Below are positions 18,427 to 26,883 of a stretch of 64,000 nucleotides of DNA, in pieces. Source of the stretch: a virus; IMG/VR virus record IMGVR_UViG_3300008952_000019, positions 1-64,000 of that record; one strand, given 5' to 3'. Below the pieces are notes generated by a model that worked only from the letters and a program-made list of their open reading frames with translations, did not search any database and was not told the origin of the DNA. The translations under genes and the position numbers were made by a program. Positions within the stretch are counted from its first letter, which is position 1. Every line of letters starts with the position of its first letter.

Positions 18427-19169
18427 TAAAATAAGAGAGCGTTAACTAATGCTTTTCTATCAACATATGCTTTATTTGCAGCATGATCGTCTTGGGTAGG
18501 ATCTCCTGAAAGTGTTAATGCTCCTGTCATTGTATCTCCGACTTTTAATACATTAGAAGAGGCTGCACCAGTTACGGCGCCTTCTATATTTGTTAATATT
18601 GTTTCCCCTCCTGTTGTCCATTTATCTGTCGAATCATCCCATAAAAATGATTTATCTGTTTCTGTTCCTCGTTCTACAGTAAATCCTGCTGAACCCGAGC
18701 CTCCGTCTACTCCTGCTCCTTGTTCATTAGAATTTACAGTAAGAGTGTTTGATTGTACAGATAAAGAAGAAAATACATTACTTACTGTTTGGTCTTGTCC
18801 GCCTAATATTTGTAATGTACCTGAAACAACAAGATTACCTGGTGTTTGTAAATCGCCTGTTAATTTGCTGGTACTAATAGATTTGTCAGGTATAGTATGA
18901 AGTTGGACAGGTCTAGTTAAATGTAAAATTTGTATTTGTGTAGTACTTGCAGGAACATTTAATATTTTTAAATTTGAATCTTCGTTTAACGTATAATCTA
19001 ATTCAGGTTGTTGCGTAAGTCCGTTAAAATTTACAAGAATTGCTCTTGAAGTTAAGGGTTTCGGTACACTTAACGCATAAATAGAAGTAACACCATCCGA
19101 GGTGTAACTATCAAATGTAAAAGCAGTATTGTGTAATCTATTTTCAACATCAAAACCAATATAAGCCAT
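18426..19169 (-). CDS. Tail fibre protein, 247 aa
   Basis: A fibre protein. Residues 20-90 form a VNFNGLTQQPELDYTLNEDSNLKI module of the same kind as in the 223-aa protein at 9111. Residues about 125-200 carry a TVNSNEQGAGVDGG...GFTVERG module shared with the 628-aa fibre at 7225. The end (GDTMTGALTLSGDPTQDDHAANKAYVD) is a classic phage fibre repeat found in lambda- and T4-like side fibres. It is the first gene of the minus-strand block left of the halogenase, with a perfect late-promoter octamer 22 nt upstream. Confidence 0.82.
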   Translation of the reverse strand: MAYIGFDVENRLHNTAFTFDSYTSDGVTSIYALSVPKPLTSRAILVNFNGLTQQPELDYTLNEDSNLKILNVPASTTQIQILHLTRPVQLHTIPDKSISTSKLTGDLQTPGNLVVSGTLQILGGQDQTVSNVFSSLSVQSNTLTVNSNEQGAGVDGGSGSAGFTVERGTETDKSFLWDDSTDKWTTGGETILTNIEGAVTGAASSNVLKVGDTMTGALTLSGDPTQDDHAANKAYVDRKALVNALLF

Positions 19170-19191
19170 TTTACTCTCGTTTAATTATTAA

Positions 19192-19199
19192 TATTTATA
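19192..19199 (-). promoter_or_regulatory. T4-type late promoter (TATAAATA) in divergent gap
   Basis: A perfect minus-strand TATAAATA in the 37-bp gap between the 247-aa fibre gene (-) and the halogenase gene (+). It points left and lies 22 nt before the ATG at 19169. Its last base overlaps the halogenase ribosome binding site (AAGGA at 19199-19203 on the plus strand). Confidence 0.65.
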
Positions 19200-19206
19200 A
19201 GGAATT

Positions 19207-20925
19207 ATGGAAAAGAAAAAAATCATCATCATCGGCGGGGGTACCGCTGGTGCTAGTGCAGCGGTATTTCTTCAGGCTAAATTAGGAAAAGCATGTGACA
19301 TAGAAGTATTAACATCAAAAAACATACCTATTGTCGGAGTCGGTGAAGCAACCGTAGGTAACATTAATCAATTTTTAGAAGCATGTGATTTAGAACCTGA
19401 AAAAATTTGTTTAGATGATGCAAGGGGCTCTATTAAATATTCTGTTCATTGTAAAAATTGGTACAAAGACAATCATTCTTATTTTACTCCAATCGGTTTA
19501 TTTGCTATGGAATATCATGATTTTTATACATTTGCTCGGCCTATAAAAGAATATTGGGAAAGTTGGTGCGGTTTAAATTTAGGACTTAACAGTAAAGCTC
19601 CATTTTTAAAACATGAATATTGGCATACAAATATACCTAAGGTATGGCGAGAATATGCATATAATATTGATGCAAGTTTATTAGGAAAAAAATTATTAGA
19701 TGTAGCAATTGAAAGAGGGGCAATAATAAATGATGTTAAAATTAGCGAAGTCAAAATTATAGATACTGATAAAATAGATTACTTGATCACAGATGATGGT
19801 AAAAAAATAGAAGGTGATTTTTTTGTTGATTGTAGTGGGTTTAAACGACTAATCCCTAATGCATGTGGTTATACTCCTAAAAAATTTAATGAGGATAATA
19901 AAAATAATAGAGCATGGGCAACAAGAATAGATTATGTAGATAGAACCGACGAATTATCCTATTTAAGTTGTGTTGAATGTCAAGCAATGGATGCAGGCTG
20001 GCGTTGGCAAATAGGTTTACGTGATAGAATAGGAACTGGTTATGTGTTTTGTACTGATTATATTTCAGAAGAAGATGCACTACAAGAATTTAAAGATAGT
20101 TTTGAAGGCGATAGAATTAAAGATGATCAGTGCCAATTAATTAAGTTTAACACAGAATGCTATGAAAAGCAAGCAGGTACTAACTGGATTACATGTGGTT
20201 TATCTGCAGGATTTGTAGAACCATTAGAAAGTACAAGTATATTTTTTATGCATAACAATTTAATGGCATTCTTGTCATTAATAAAACAAAATAGATTACC
20301 TAAAGATATTCAAATGTTAGGTATGGAAACATGGGATGTTAGTGACGAACCTGTTCATTATTTCTTTGATTGGAATAACGAAAAAATAGATTTATATAAT
20401 ACATATGCAACAGACACATTTAAATCTACAGTAAATTATGTAGGAGCTCATTACGCATTTAATAAAAATAATAAATCCAAATACTGGGACGATTGGGCAG
20501 AAAAAAGAGAAAAATATGTTAGTATCGGAAGTGAAGTAATGAATTACAAACAACAACATTTATTCTTTTCTAGGCCTGCATATAGCATATTAGCTGCAGG
20601 TAATAATATGGGGACGGAAATAGAAGGATGGGATTTATCAAAAGTATTTGTAAGTAAACGACAAGAAAGTGCTTGGGAATCCGGGCAACTTAAAACCGAA
20701 AGGGAAATTCTAGAAGACAGAACACCTAAGGAATATTTATATGTACTTAGAAATTATTTAGGTAGAATGACTCATCGAACATGGTTAAACGATATATTTA
20801 GTGACCACGCATATGATATTATAGATCAATACAAATGGTTAGATCATTATGAAGAATTAAATAAAGAAGAGTTATTATCATCTAAAAATTATATTCATAA
20901 TATGACGACAGATAATTTATCTTAA
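19207..20925 (+). CDS. Flavin-dependent tryptophan halogenase
   Basis: A 572-aa FADH2-dependent halogenase that should use O2 and halide to halogenate an indole or phenol ring. Visible features: the FAD-binding GxGxxG as IIGGGTAGASAA (residues 8-19), VGVGEATVGNI (43-53), the Lys of the HOCl tunnel as K77 in SIKYSV, and the catalytic Glu-Ser pair E341-S342 in EPLESTSI. The family WxWxIP motif appears as WRWQIG (265-270), with Gly instead of Pro. The length is slightly above the usual 510-540 aa. ATG 19207 follows AAGGA. It is the only plus-strand gene between 1.4 kb and the right edge, and no flavin reductase gene is visible. Substrate unknown; free tryptophan or a virion peptide are both possible. 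Confidence 0.9.
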   Translation: MEKKKIIIIGGGTAGASAAVFLQAKLGKACDIEVLTSKNIPIVGVGEATVGNINQFLEACDLEPEKICLDDARGSIKYSVHCKNWYKDNHSYFTPIGLFAMEYHDFYTFARPIKEYWESWCGLNLGLNSKAPFLKHEYWHTNIPKVWREYAYNIDASLLGKKLLDVAIERGAIINDVKISEVKIIDTDKIDYLITDDGKKIEGDFFVDCSGFKRLIPNACGYTPKKFNEDNKNNRAWATRIDYVDRTDELSYLSCVECQAMDAGWRWQIGLRDRIGTGYVFCTDYISEEDALQEFKDSFEGDRIKDDQCQLIKFNTECYEKQAGTNWITCGLSAGFVEPLESTSIFFMHNNLMAFLSLIKQNRLPKDIQMLGMETWDVSDEPVHYFFDWNNEKIDLYNTYATDTFKSTVNYVGAHYAFNKNNKSKYWDDWAEKREKYVSIGSEVMNYKQQHLFFSRPAYSILAAGNNMGTEIEGWDLSKVFVSKRQESAWESGQLKTEREILEDRTPKEYLYVLRNYLGRMTHRTWLNDIFSDHAYDIIDQYKWLDHYEELNKEELLSSKNYIHNMTTDNLS

Positions 20926-21542
20926 GGTAAGCCTGAACCAGGATCTTCTATGCTATAATCATCTTTAGCAGTTTTAGCAACAATTTCTTTTGATTGTCCC
21001 CAACCATGGAGTGCTTTAACTTCTGGTATAGATGAATCTAATCCTAATGCACAATCCCATTTAACCGGATCTGGCCAATCATCAGGATGTTTTCTAGCAA
21101 GCAGAGCAGCTTTCATTTCGTCTTCTCTAGCATTAGATTTTGCACGAGTATCAGCTCTTTTGTCTAATTGTGCAACAACATCTGCATGTGTATAATCATT
21201 ACCATTAATAGTAAGAGCTTTTTCTAATCGCCAAGCGGCATTTTGCATTCGTTGATTTGCTTCACTTTTTACCATGTGAGCTAATTGTAAAAATTCTGAC
21301 ACTCGACTTGGCCATTCATCCTCTGACCAAATTCGTTCTAGTTCTGTCTTTGCATCATCATCAGACCAACCTGGAAATCTATCAAATATAATAGGTGGAT
21401 TTTCTGATTTATTAATACCATACCTTTGTGGTAAACTTAATGTTTGGTCAACATTTTGATGCAGGTTTGCTGGAATATCATATTCACCTCCATCGTGAAT
21501 TTGTTTTCCTATTTGTCTAGAGTCAAAATCAATCTTTGCCAT
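20922..21542 (-). CDS. Unknown helical protein, 206 aa
   Basis: A 206-aa mostly helical, charged protein that I do not recognise. It begins MAKIDFDSRQIGKQIHDGGEYDIP. The middle is rich in Arg, Glu and Ala (NAAWRLEKAL, VVAQLDKRADTRAKSNAREDEMKAALL) and suggests a helical bundle, followed by a Trp-rich DDWPDPVKWDCALGL segment. It converges on the halogenase with a 4-bp overlap of ends and has strong late-promoter-like octamers upstream. A role in fibre assembly is possible from context only. Confidence 0.65.
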   Translation of the reverse strand: MAKIDFDSRQIGKQIHDGGEYDIPANLHQNVDQTLSLPQRYGINKSENPPIIFDRFPGWSDDDAKTELERIWSEDEWPSRVSEFLQLAHMVKSEANQRMQNAAWRLEKALTINGNDYTHADVVAQLDKRADTRAKSNAREDEMKAALLARKHPDDWPDPVKWDCALGLDSSIPEVKALHGWGQSKEIVAKTAKDDYSIEDPGSGLP

Positions 21543-21629
21543 TTCTAATCCTTTTGCTACAAGTATTTATCAATTGCTTTTATTTATATCATTAAAAATT
21601 TGCAATCATCTTTATTATATTTATACCTT
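21543..21629 (-). promoter_or_regulatory. Intergenic late-promoter cluster
   Basis: An 87-bp gap holding three minus-strand late-type octamers: GATAAATA at 21564-21571, TATAAATA at 21581-21588 and TATAAATA at 21618-21625. All point toward the 206-aa gene. It is the longest gene-free stretch in the window, and I saw no terminator hairpin in it. Several promoter copies here suggest a strong late transcript entering the 206-aa gene. Confidence 0.6.
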
Positions 21630-23600
21630 TTAGAAGATTGGCACAAGACACGGATATGTCGTTGTATGTGCCATAAGGTTTAAGCTTCTTCCAACTTGGT
21701 TTTCTTTCCATGATGCAGTAGTACCGTCATGCGGTGATACTTGATACCAAATAGTTGCCGAATGAGCATTTGTACTAGATCGGGGATCATTATCACAATC
21801 ATCCCAATTACAACCATCTAATATTATAAAATCTTTCTCACCAAATGCACTCACAGTATAACCATGAGTTGTATCATTTTCACTCATACCAGGTGCGTAT
21901 GCATTTTTAGTTTTGTCTATAATAAAACTTCGAATTCCGCAGCCTAAACCAGTATATTGGCAAAAATGCATTACACGTCGTCTATCTCTACTCATTACAA
22001 TACGTTGTCCATATGGTCCTGAATCTCTTCCATATGTTGGATTATTTAATGTTTGAGAATCTAAATTACTGAAAGATCCTTTTAAAGATAATACCGCGAC
22101 AAATTCTGCTCCGGTTCCGCCTGCACTAGAATTATCAACAGTAACAGTTGGATGAGGTTCGACACTAAAATCATAATAACTGCCGCCGCTGGTAATTGTT
22201 GTTCCTGTTACTCGACCACCTGATACTGTACATGTTGCAGTTGCTTGGGTACCGTTTACTGTATCTCCTGGTGCTGCAATAGTTAATATTGGAGCTGAAG
22301 TATAACCTGTTCCTGGTTTAGTACAAATAATATCATATACAACATTACTTGATCTATCACCTTGTACCTGATTTGCCATTACCCGCCATTTATTATCTAT
22401 TTTACCTAAATAATAACCACTATTTAAATTCATCATAGTACCATAAACTTCACCATCATCTGTCATAGTAATTTTAGCACATCGCTGGGCTTCAACAGAA
22501 CCTGAACTCCACCCCGAGCCCCATGCAAAATTTACATATACTGCATTTTCTTCTTTTAATACATCTTCCAAAACAGTTAATCTATCAATTTTAGGAACAT
22601 TTTTCCAAATTTTCATTAAATAATCATTTGCGCCATCTGCCTTTTGATGAATTACTGTGAGTTCCTGTCTTGGTTTATTGTATGTCATAGTACCATATGC
22701 TTCGGCTGGTCCTGATGCCTCATTCATATTAATTTGATACATAGTAGGTGAACCTTTAAATTCTGAAATTGCCCAAGAATCTAGGCTTGCCCATGTTACA
22801 TGAGTACCTGGCATCCATTTTTCTCTTAAATGAATCCATTTACCTTGTAATTTCATATACGATTGCCTATGTTCTATTTCACATGATCCTGCTTCTATAT
22901 TTTCATACCTAAATTTATCCCCATAATCTCGACCTCTAACCATAGGATGTCCACCTTGGCCAAGTCTAATTCTATAATGGCCGCATTCGCCTACTGCATC
23001 TGTTCTACTAGGATGTTGGGTGCTGGTCGTAGTGTTACCTGACGAAGCATAACATTGTGTTTTTAAATAACAATGATTATTGTTCCAACCTTGATTATGT
23101 AATGTATTCCATGAATATACACCAGCACTTGCTCCGCCATCTCCACCTGTATGCCAGTGTCCGCCTTGGTCTTTATATCCTCTACGTTCATATGGTCTTA
23201 AATATTGATCATATGATATACTACCCATTGTATAATTTGAATGGCCGCTCCATACTGCGAATTGAGGGCTAGCATCTTCTCTTATTTGTTTATTATTTTC
23301 ATAATTAGTATATGTTCCCATTTGACCATCTGATCGTACCTGTTGCTGAACATGAATACCTCCTCCTAATGGGGATATCTCAGTCGTCGATGTAGATTGC
23401 GTTGCTCGTTCTCTATCAAGACCACCTTCATTTAATTCAGTACTATCTAGATTAACACGATTTTTAGCCATATGCCTAGGGTTACTTTCTACCTGATCTA
23501 ATGTTTTTGATAACATGTTAACATCAGGCGAAGACGCTGTATTTGCTAAAGTATTAACTCTATCTATTAATTTTTGTTTTATCTCATTAAAAGTTGCCAT
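21630..23600 (-). CDS. Tandem paralogue family, member 1 (656 aa, with inserted domain)
   Basis: First of four adjacent paralogues of a family I cannot name. The N-terminal 50 residues follow the family pattern (KQKLIDRVNTLANTA...MLSKTLDQVE). The body has FAVWSGHSNYTMGSISYDQYLRP, then NNHCYLKTQCYASSG, then TDAVGECGHYRIRLG, all conserved in the other three, and the protein ends with YPCLVPIF. Residues about 423-503 are an insertion absent from the others, a PGTGYTSAPILTI...GGRVTGTTITSGGSYY unit of the beta-rich type common in phage fibres. The body is rich in Trp, Tyr, His, Gly and Cys. It is probably a receptor-binding or virion surface protein. Confidence 0.75.
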   Translation of the reverse strand: MATFNEIKQKLIDRVNTLANTASSPDVNMLSKTLDQVESNPRHMAKNRVNLDSTELNEGGLDRERATQSTSTTEISPLGGGIHVQQQVRSDGQMGTYTNYENNKQIREDASPQFAVWSGHSNYTMGSISYDQYLRPYERRGYKDQGGHWHTGGDGGASAGVYSWNTLHNQGWNNNHCYLKTQCYASSGNTTTSTQHPSRTDAVGECGHYRIRLGQGGHPMVRGRDYGDKFRYENIEAGSCEIEHRQSYMKLQGKWIHLREKWMPGTHVTWASLDSWAISEFKGSPTMYQINMNEASGPAEAYGTMTYNKPRQELTVIHQKADGANDYLMKIWKNVPKIDRLTVLEDVLKEENAVYVNFAWGSGWSSGSVEAQRCAKITMTDDGEVYGTMMNLNSGYYLGKIDNKWRVMANQVQGDRSSNVVYDIICTKPGTGYTSAPILTIAAPGDTVNGTQATATCTVSGGRVTGTTITSGGSYYDFSVEPHPTVTVDNSSAGGTGAEFVAVLSLKGSFSNLDSQTLNNPTYGRDSGPYGQRIVMSRDRRRVMHFCQYTGLGCGIRSFIIDKTKNAYAPGMSENDTTHGYTVSAFGEKDFIILDGCNWDDCDNDPRSSTNAHSATIWYQVSPHDGTTASWKENQVGRSLNLMAHTTTYPCLVPIF

Positions 23601-23612
23601 TCTAATTCCTTT

Positions 23613-25433
23613 TTAATATAGTGGTACTAATGCCGGATAATGTGTGTTCTGCGGTACACGTTCCGACATTGTCCTTGACATTTCACTACGAAACCAAATA
23701 CCAGTATTATGATCTTGTCTATGGATATATAACCTATAAGAACAATCAATACCATTACCGTCCCTTGAGTAACTAGCAACAAACCCTTCTTCACCAAATG
23801 GTCCCCATTGACATCCGTCACTTGAATCTCTAACATACCAAGCTATTTGCCATCTGCTAAATCGCTTATCTATAATCCATGATGCCATTCCGGCGCCTCT
23901 ATAATAATATGGTGTTTGTAATATAACATTTTTATGGTTTCTACTCATAATGTTAACATGACCGCAACCTGCAGATGTTCCGTTAGGATGTTCGCCACCT
24001 TCTTCTCGGCCTCTAATGTTAGCACAATATAGATGGTCCACTACTTCTGGTCTATTATCATAGCCTATTATATTTTCATTACGCCATTCGTCTTGACCTT
24101 TAAAACCCCTTGAAGCAGCCGTTTTACTAAAAGTAGGTACAAAACCCCAATTATAATGATCATCGTCTGTTACACCATCTATAGTATATCGTGTACATTT
24201 ATGCAACGAATGACAATAATTGTGAAGTACACTCCAATAAATATCTCCATTATCAACCATACATATTTTAATACCTTGATAACTTTCTGCTCTATCAGGT
24301 TGAAATAATGTTCGAGAAAAAGTAGAACGATCATTTACAAGGTATTCTAAACCAATACTTGAAATATTGTGACCACCTCTATGACCTCCATCTTCTATTC
24401 TTGATCTAATAGTTTTTGCAGTCGAATCATTAAGTGCTGTCGCTAAATTTGTTTGTAAGTTAATATCAGGTATATTTTTATAAATTTTAGTATCAAAATG
24501 ATATCCTGTTTGTGAATCCTGATCTTGTATAGCTGTATTTTGATTAACAACCGCCAATTCTTTTCGTGTAAAATTATGTGTAAGAGTGCCATACGAAGCA
24601 ATATTACCATTTGTGGTCGGTTTTTGAGAATAATCTGCGTTAGCACCAGGTAATATTCGTCTATTTCTCATTCTTATAGTTTGATTTTGATAAATCAAAT
24701 ATGTATATTTGTCTGTCGGTTCATAGTTACCTGTTTCTACTTGTTCATTTCTATATTCGTGGACAGGACCAATACTACTTGCTTGGTTACTAGAATTACA
24801 CCAAAATCTAACTGCTAAAGGTGCCGCACTACCAGTAACTAAATTACTATTGCCTAACGGTCCGCACGAATCTGCACCATTATTAAAACAATGACTGGAT
24901 GTTGTTCTAGAAGCAGTATTAAAATAACAATTATTACTGTTCCATCCAGTACATGTGTTTCTTTGTCCTGTTGACCAAGGTCCCCATTGCCCGCCAGCTC
25001 CGTGACCATAATGATGACACCATGCCCATCTACTATGTGCATGAGGTTCACATGTTTCATCATATATTGTAATACCACAGGACCATCCATTATGAGAAGT
25101 ATATATACCAAATTGAGCAGGTGGACTATTTCTACCCATACCGCCTCTACCTAAATTCCAACTAGGCATTGCTTGATGAGGTACCTGTTGTTGATCATAC
25201 CTAACAGGTTCATTTGTGGTAGCATCAACTCTTTTCGGGCCTCCAGTGTACGAAGTATCATCCCTAATTTGTTTATTTAGAACTTCTAAAGATTTAGAAA
25301 GATATGTTAATTCTTTTGGAGTTGTTGTAGATTCTGCACCTAAGGCATTAATTTTATCTATTAATTTACCTTTTACTGTAGTTTCTTTTCTTCCTACTAA
25401 TTCATCTAGCCGTTCACTTTGTGATCTTGCCAT
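23613..25433 (-). CDS. Tandem paralogue family, member 2 (606 aa)
   Basis: Second paralogue. The N-terminus is about 12 residues longer than in the sisters (MARSQSERLDELVGRKETTVKGKLIDKINALG...LSKSLEVL). The core motifs are AQFGIYTSHNGWSCGITIYDETCEPHAHSRW, NNCYFNTASRTTSSHCF and NSNLVTGSAAPLAVRF; here the GELGHYR motif of the sisters is replaced. It ends YPALVPLY. It is very rich in His, Asn, Trp and Gly and has no signal peptide. Twelve bases separate it from member 1 downstream and from member 3 upstream. The divergence of the GHYR motif suggests specialisation toward another ligand (inference). Confidence 0.74.
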   Translation of the reverse strand: MARSQSERLDELVGRKETTVKGKLIDKINALGAESTTTPKELTYLSKSLEVLNKQIRDDTSYTGGPKRVDATTNEPVRYDQQQVPHQAMPSWNLGRGGMGRNSPPAQFGIYTSHNGWSCGITIYDETCEPHAHSRWAWCHHYGHGAGGQWGPWSTGQRNTCTGWNSNNCYFNTASRTTSSHCFNNGADSCGPLGNSNLVTGSAAPLAVRFWCNSSNQASSIGPVHEYRNEQVETGNYEPTDKYTYLIYQNQTIRMRNRRILPGANADYSQKPTTNGNIASYGTLTHNFTRKELAVVNQNTAIQDQDSQTGYHFDTKIYKNIPDINLQTNLATALNDSTAKTIRSRIEDGGHRGGHNISSIGLEYLVNDRSTFSRTLFQPDRAESYQGIKICMVDNGDIYWSVLHNYCHSLHKCTRYTIDGVTDDDHYNWGFVPTFSKTAASRGFKGQDEWRNENIIGYDNRPEVVDHLYCANIRGREEGGEHPNGTSAGCGHVNIMSRNHKNVILQTPYYYRGAGMASWIIDKRFSRWQIAWYVRDSSDGCQWGPFGEEGFVASYSRDGNGIDCSYRLYIHRQDHNTGIWFRSEMSRTMSERVPQNTHYPALVPLY

Positions 25434-25445
25434 GTTAAAATTCCT

Positions 25446-26870
25446 TTAAATATTTAATGGTACTAAACAAGGGTAATTTGTAGTGTACCATCCTGAATTA
25501 TCTAATTGATTTCCGGTATCTGTCTCTGCCCATGTCCCATCAGGTTTTTGTATGTAACAAATTATAGATTGCTCACCAGGAAAATCCCAGTTATGATTCC
25601 GTGAAATTACAAAATCCGAATCTCCATACGGACCTACTTGAGCACCATGAGTTTGACTTTCCCAGTTATATCCTTGTTGATATTCACTTCGCGATTTAGA
25701 TACAATAAAACTTATAATTCCTCTTTGATATTGATAAAAAGGAATAAAAAGAAAAATATTCTTTTTATCTCTACTTTGTACTAACATATGTCCATGAGCA
25801 GAATCAGAATCATAACCATATGTTGTACTACCAATTTGACGTGATGCATGAGTACCGTATGTTAATTGTGTGTCTCCTGTATCTCTAGTCAATTTAGCAA
25901 TATGTAAAAATGCATTAGGTTCATGGGTAGTTATCATAATAGCACCGTCATCGACTAATACAATTTTATTATTACCAAATGTTTCTGCTGAACCTGAATT
26001 ATATCCGTCATTTAATGTAAAATCTAATGATTTAGCCGGAGTTGATCCTGCTTCTGCAGCAGTTAATATTCCACTAAGATCTGTGTTTCTATCAATACTT
26101 GCAATATTGTAATAGAGTTTTATTGTAAATGTTTGTGTAGATCCTTTTCTATTACAAAATGCTATTTCTTGTCGTGTTTTATTAAATGAAACTGCACCTT
26201 TAGCACTTTGAGAATTGTTATTTGTATTATATTCTGATAGTGGAGTTTGATCATAAGATAACCATCTTAGTCTTAGTTCTACTGTAGTATCTAGATATCG
26301 TAAATAGCATTCTTTACTATCTAGCTCGGCATTACCTACATTTAAATTTTCTACTTTAATCTGAATACCATCATTATTTTGTCTTGCCGATTCTAGAGCT
26401 CTATAACCAGTTACTAATCTATAATGGCCTAGTTCTCCTACTGCTGTAGTTCCACATATATAACATTCTGCTCCCGACGGAGCATGATCATTACATCGAT
26501 ACCAACAATGATTGCCTGCATATTGTTCTCTTTGACCACCTGAATAAATACCATTCCAACAACCGTCTGCCGAATCTGAATAACTACTATGCCAATATGC
26601 TCGCGAGCGGATTGGTACTGCCATTTCGTCGACAATAGTCATTCCGCCGCCATGGCTATGATGGGAAGACCAAATACCGTACTCAGGTCTATTTGCTCTA
26701 TAATGATAATCAGGTGCAGGTTCTACTTTCGTTTCTTCATCTACGCCCTTATCTAATGTTTTTAAGGCATCAGATAATAATATAGTATCACTAGCATCAG
26801 TTGCTGCTGTGTCTGCTAATGTACTAATTCTATCTAATAATGCGTCTTTTGCCGCTTTAATAGTTGCCAT
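25446..26870 (-). CDS. Tandem paralogue family, member 3 (474 aa)
   Basis: Third and shortest paralogue. N-terminus MATIKAAKDALLDRISTLADTAATDASDTILLSDALKTL; core PEYGIWSSHHSHGGGMTIVDEM, GNHCWYRCNDHAPSGAECYICGT, TAVGELGHYRLVTG; mid-region IKLYYNIASIDRNTDLSGIL, which corresponds to KIYKNIPDINLQTNL in member 2; end NYPCLVPLNI. Closely spaced Cys residues (CWYRCN, ECYICG) may form disulfides or bind metal. It best represents the minimal family fold: helical anchor, beta body, fixed C-terminal PCLVPL. Confidence 0.75.
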   Translation of the reverse strand: MATIKAAKDALLDRISTLADTAATDASDTILLSDALKTLDKGVDEETKVEPAPDYHYRANRPEYGIWSSHHSHGGGMTIVDEMAVPIRSRAYWHSSYSDSADGCWNGIYSGGQREQYAGNHCWYRCNDHAPSGAECYICGTTAVGELGHYRLVTGYRALESARQNNDGIQIKVENLNVGNAELDSKECYLRYLDTTVELRLRWLSYDQTPLSEYNTNNNSQSAKGAVSFNKTRQEIAFCNRKGSTQTFTIKLYYNIASIDRNTDLSGILTAAEAGSTPAKSLDFTLNDGYNSGSAETFGNNKIVLVDDGAIMITTHEPNAFLHIAKLTRDTGDTQLTYGTHASRQIGSTTYGYDSDSAHGHMLVQSRDKKNIFLFIPFYQYQRGIISFIVSKSRSEYQQGYNWESQTHGAQVGPYGDSDFVISRNHNWDFPGEQSIICYIQKPDGTWAETDTGNQLDNSGWYTTNYPCLVPLNI

Positions 26871-26883
26871 ATTTAATCACCTT

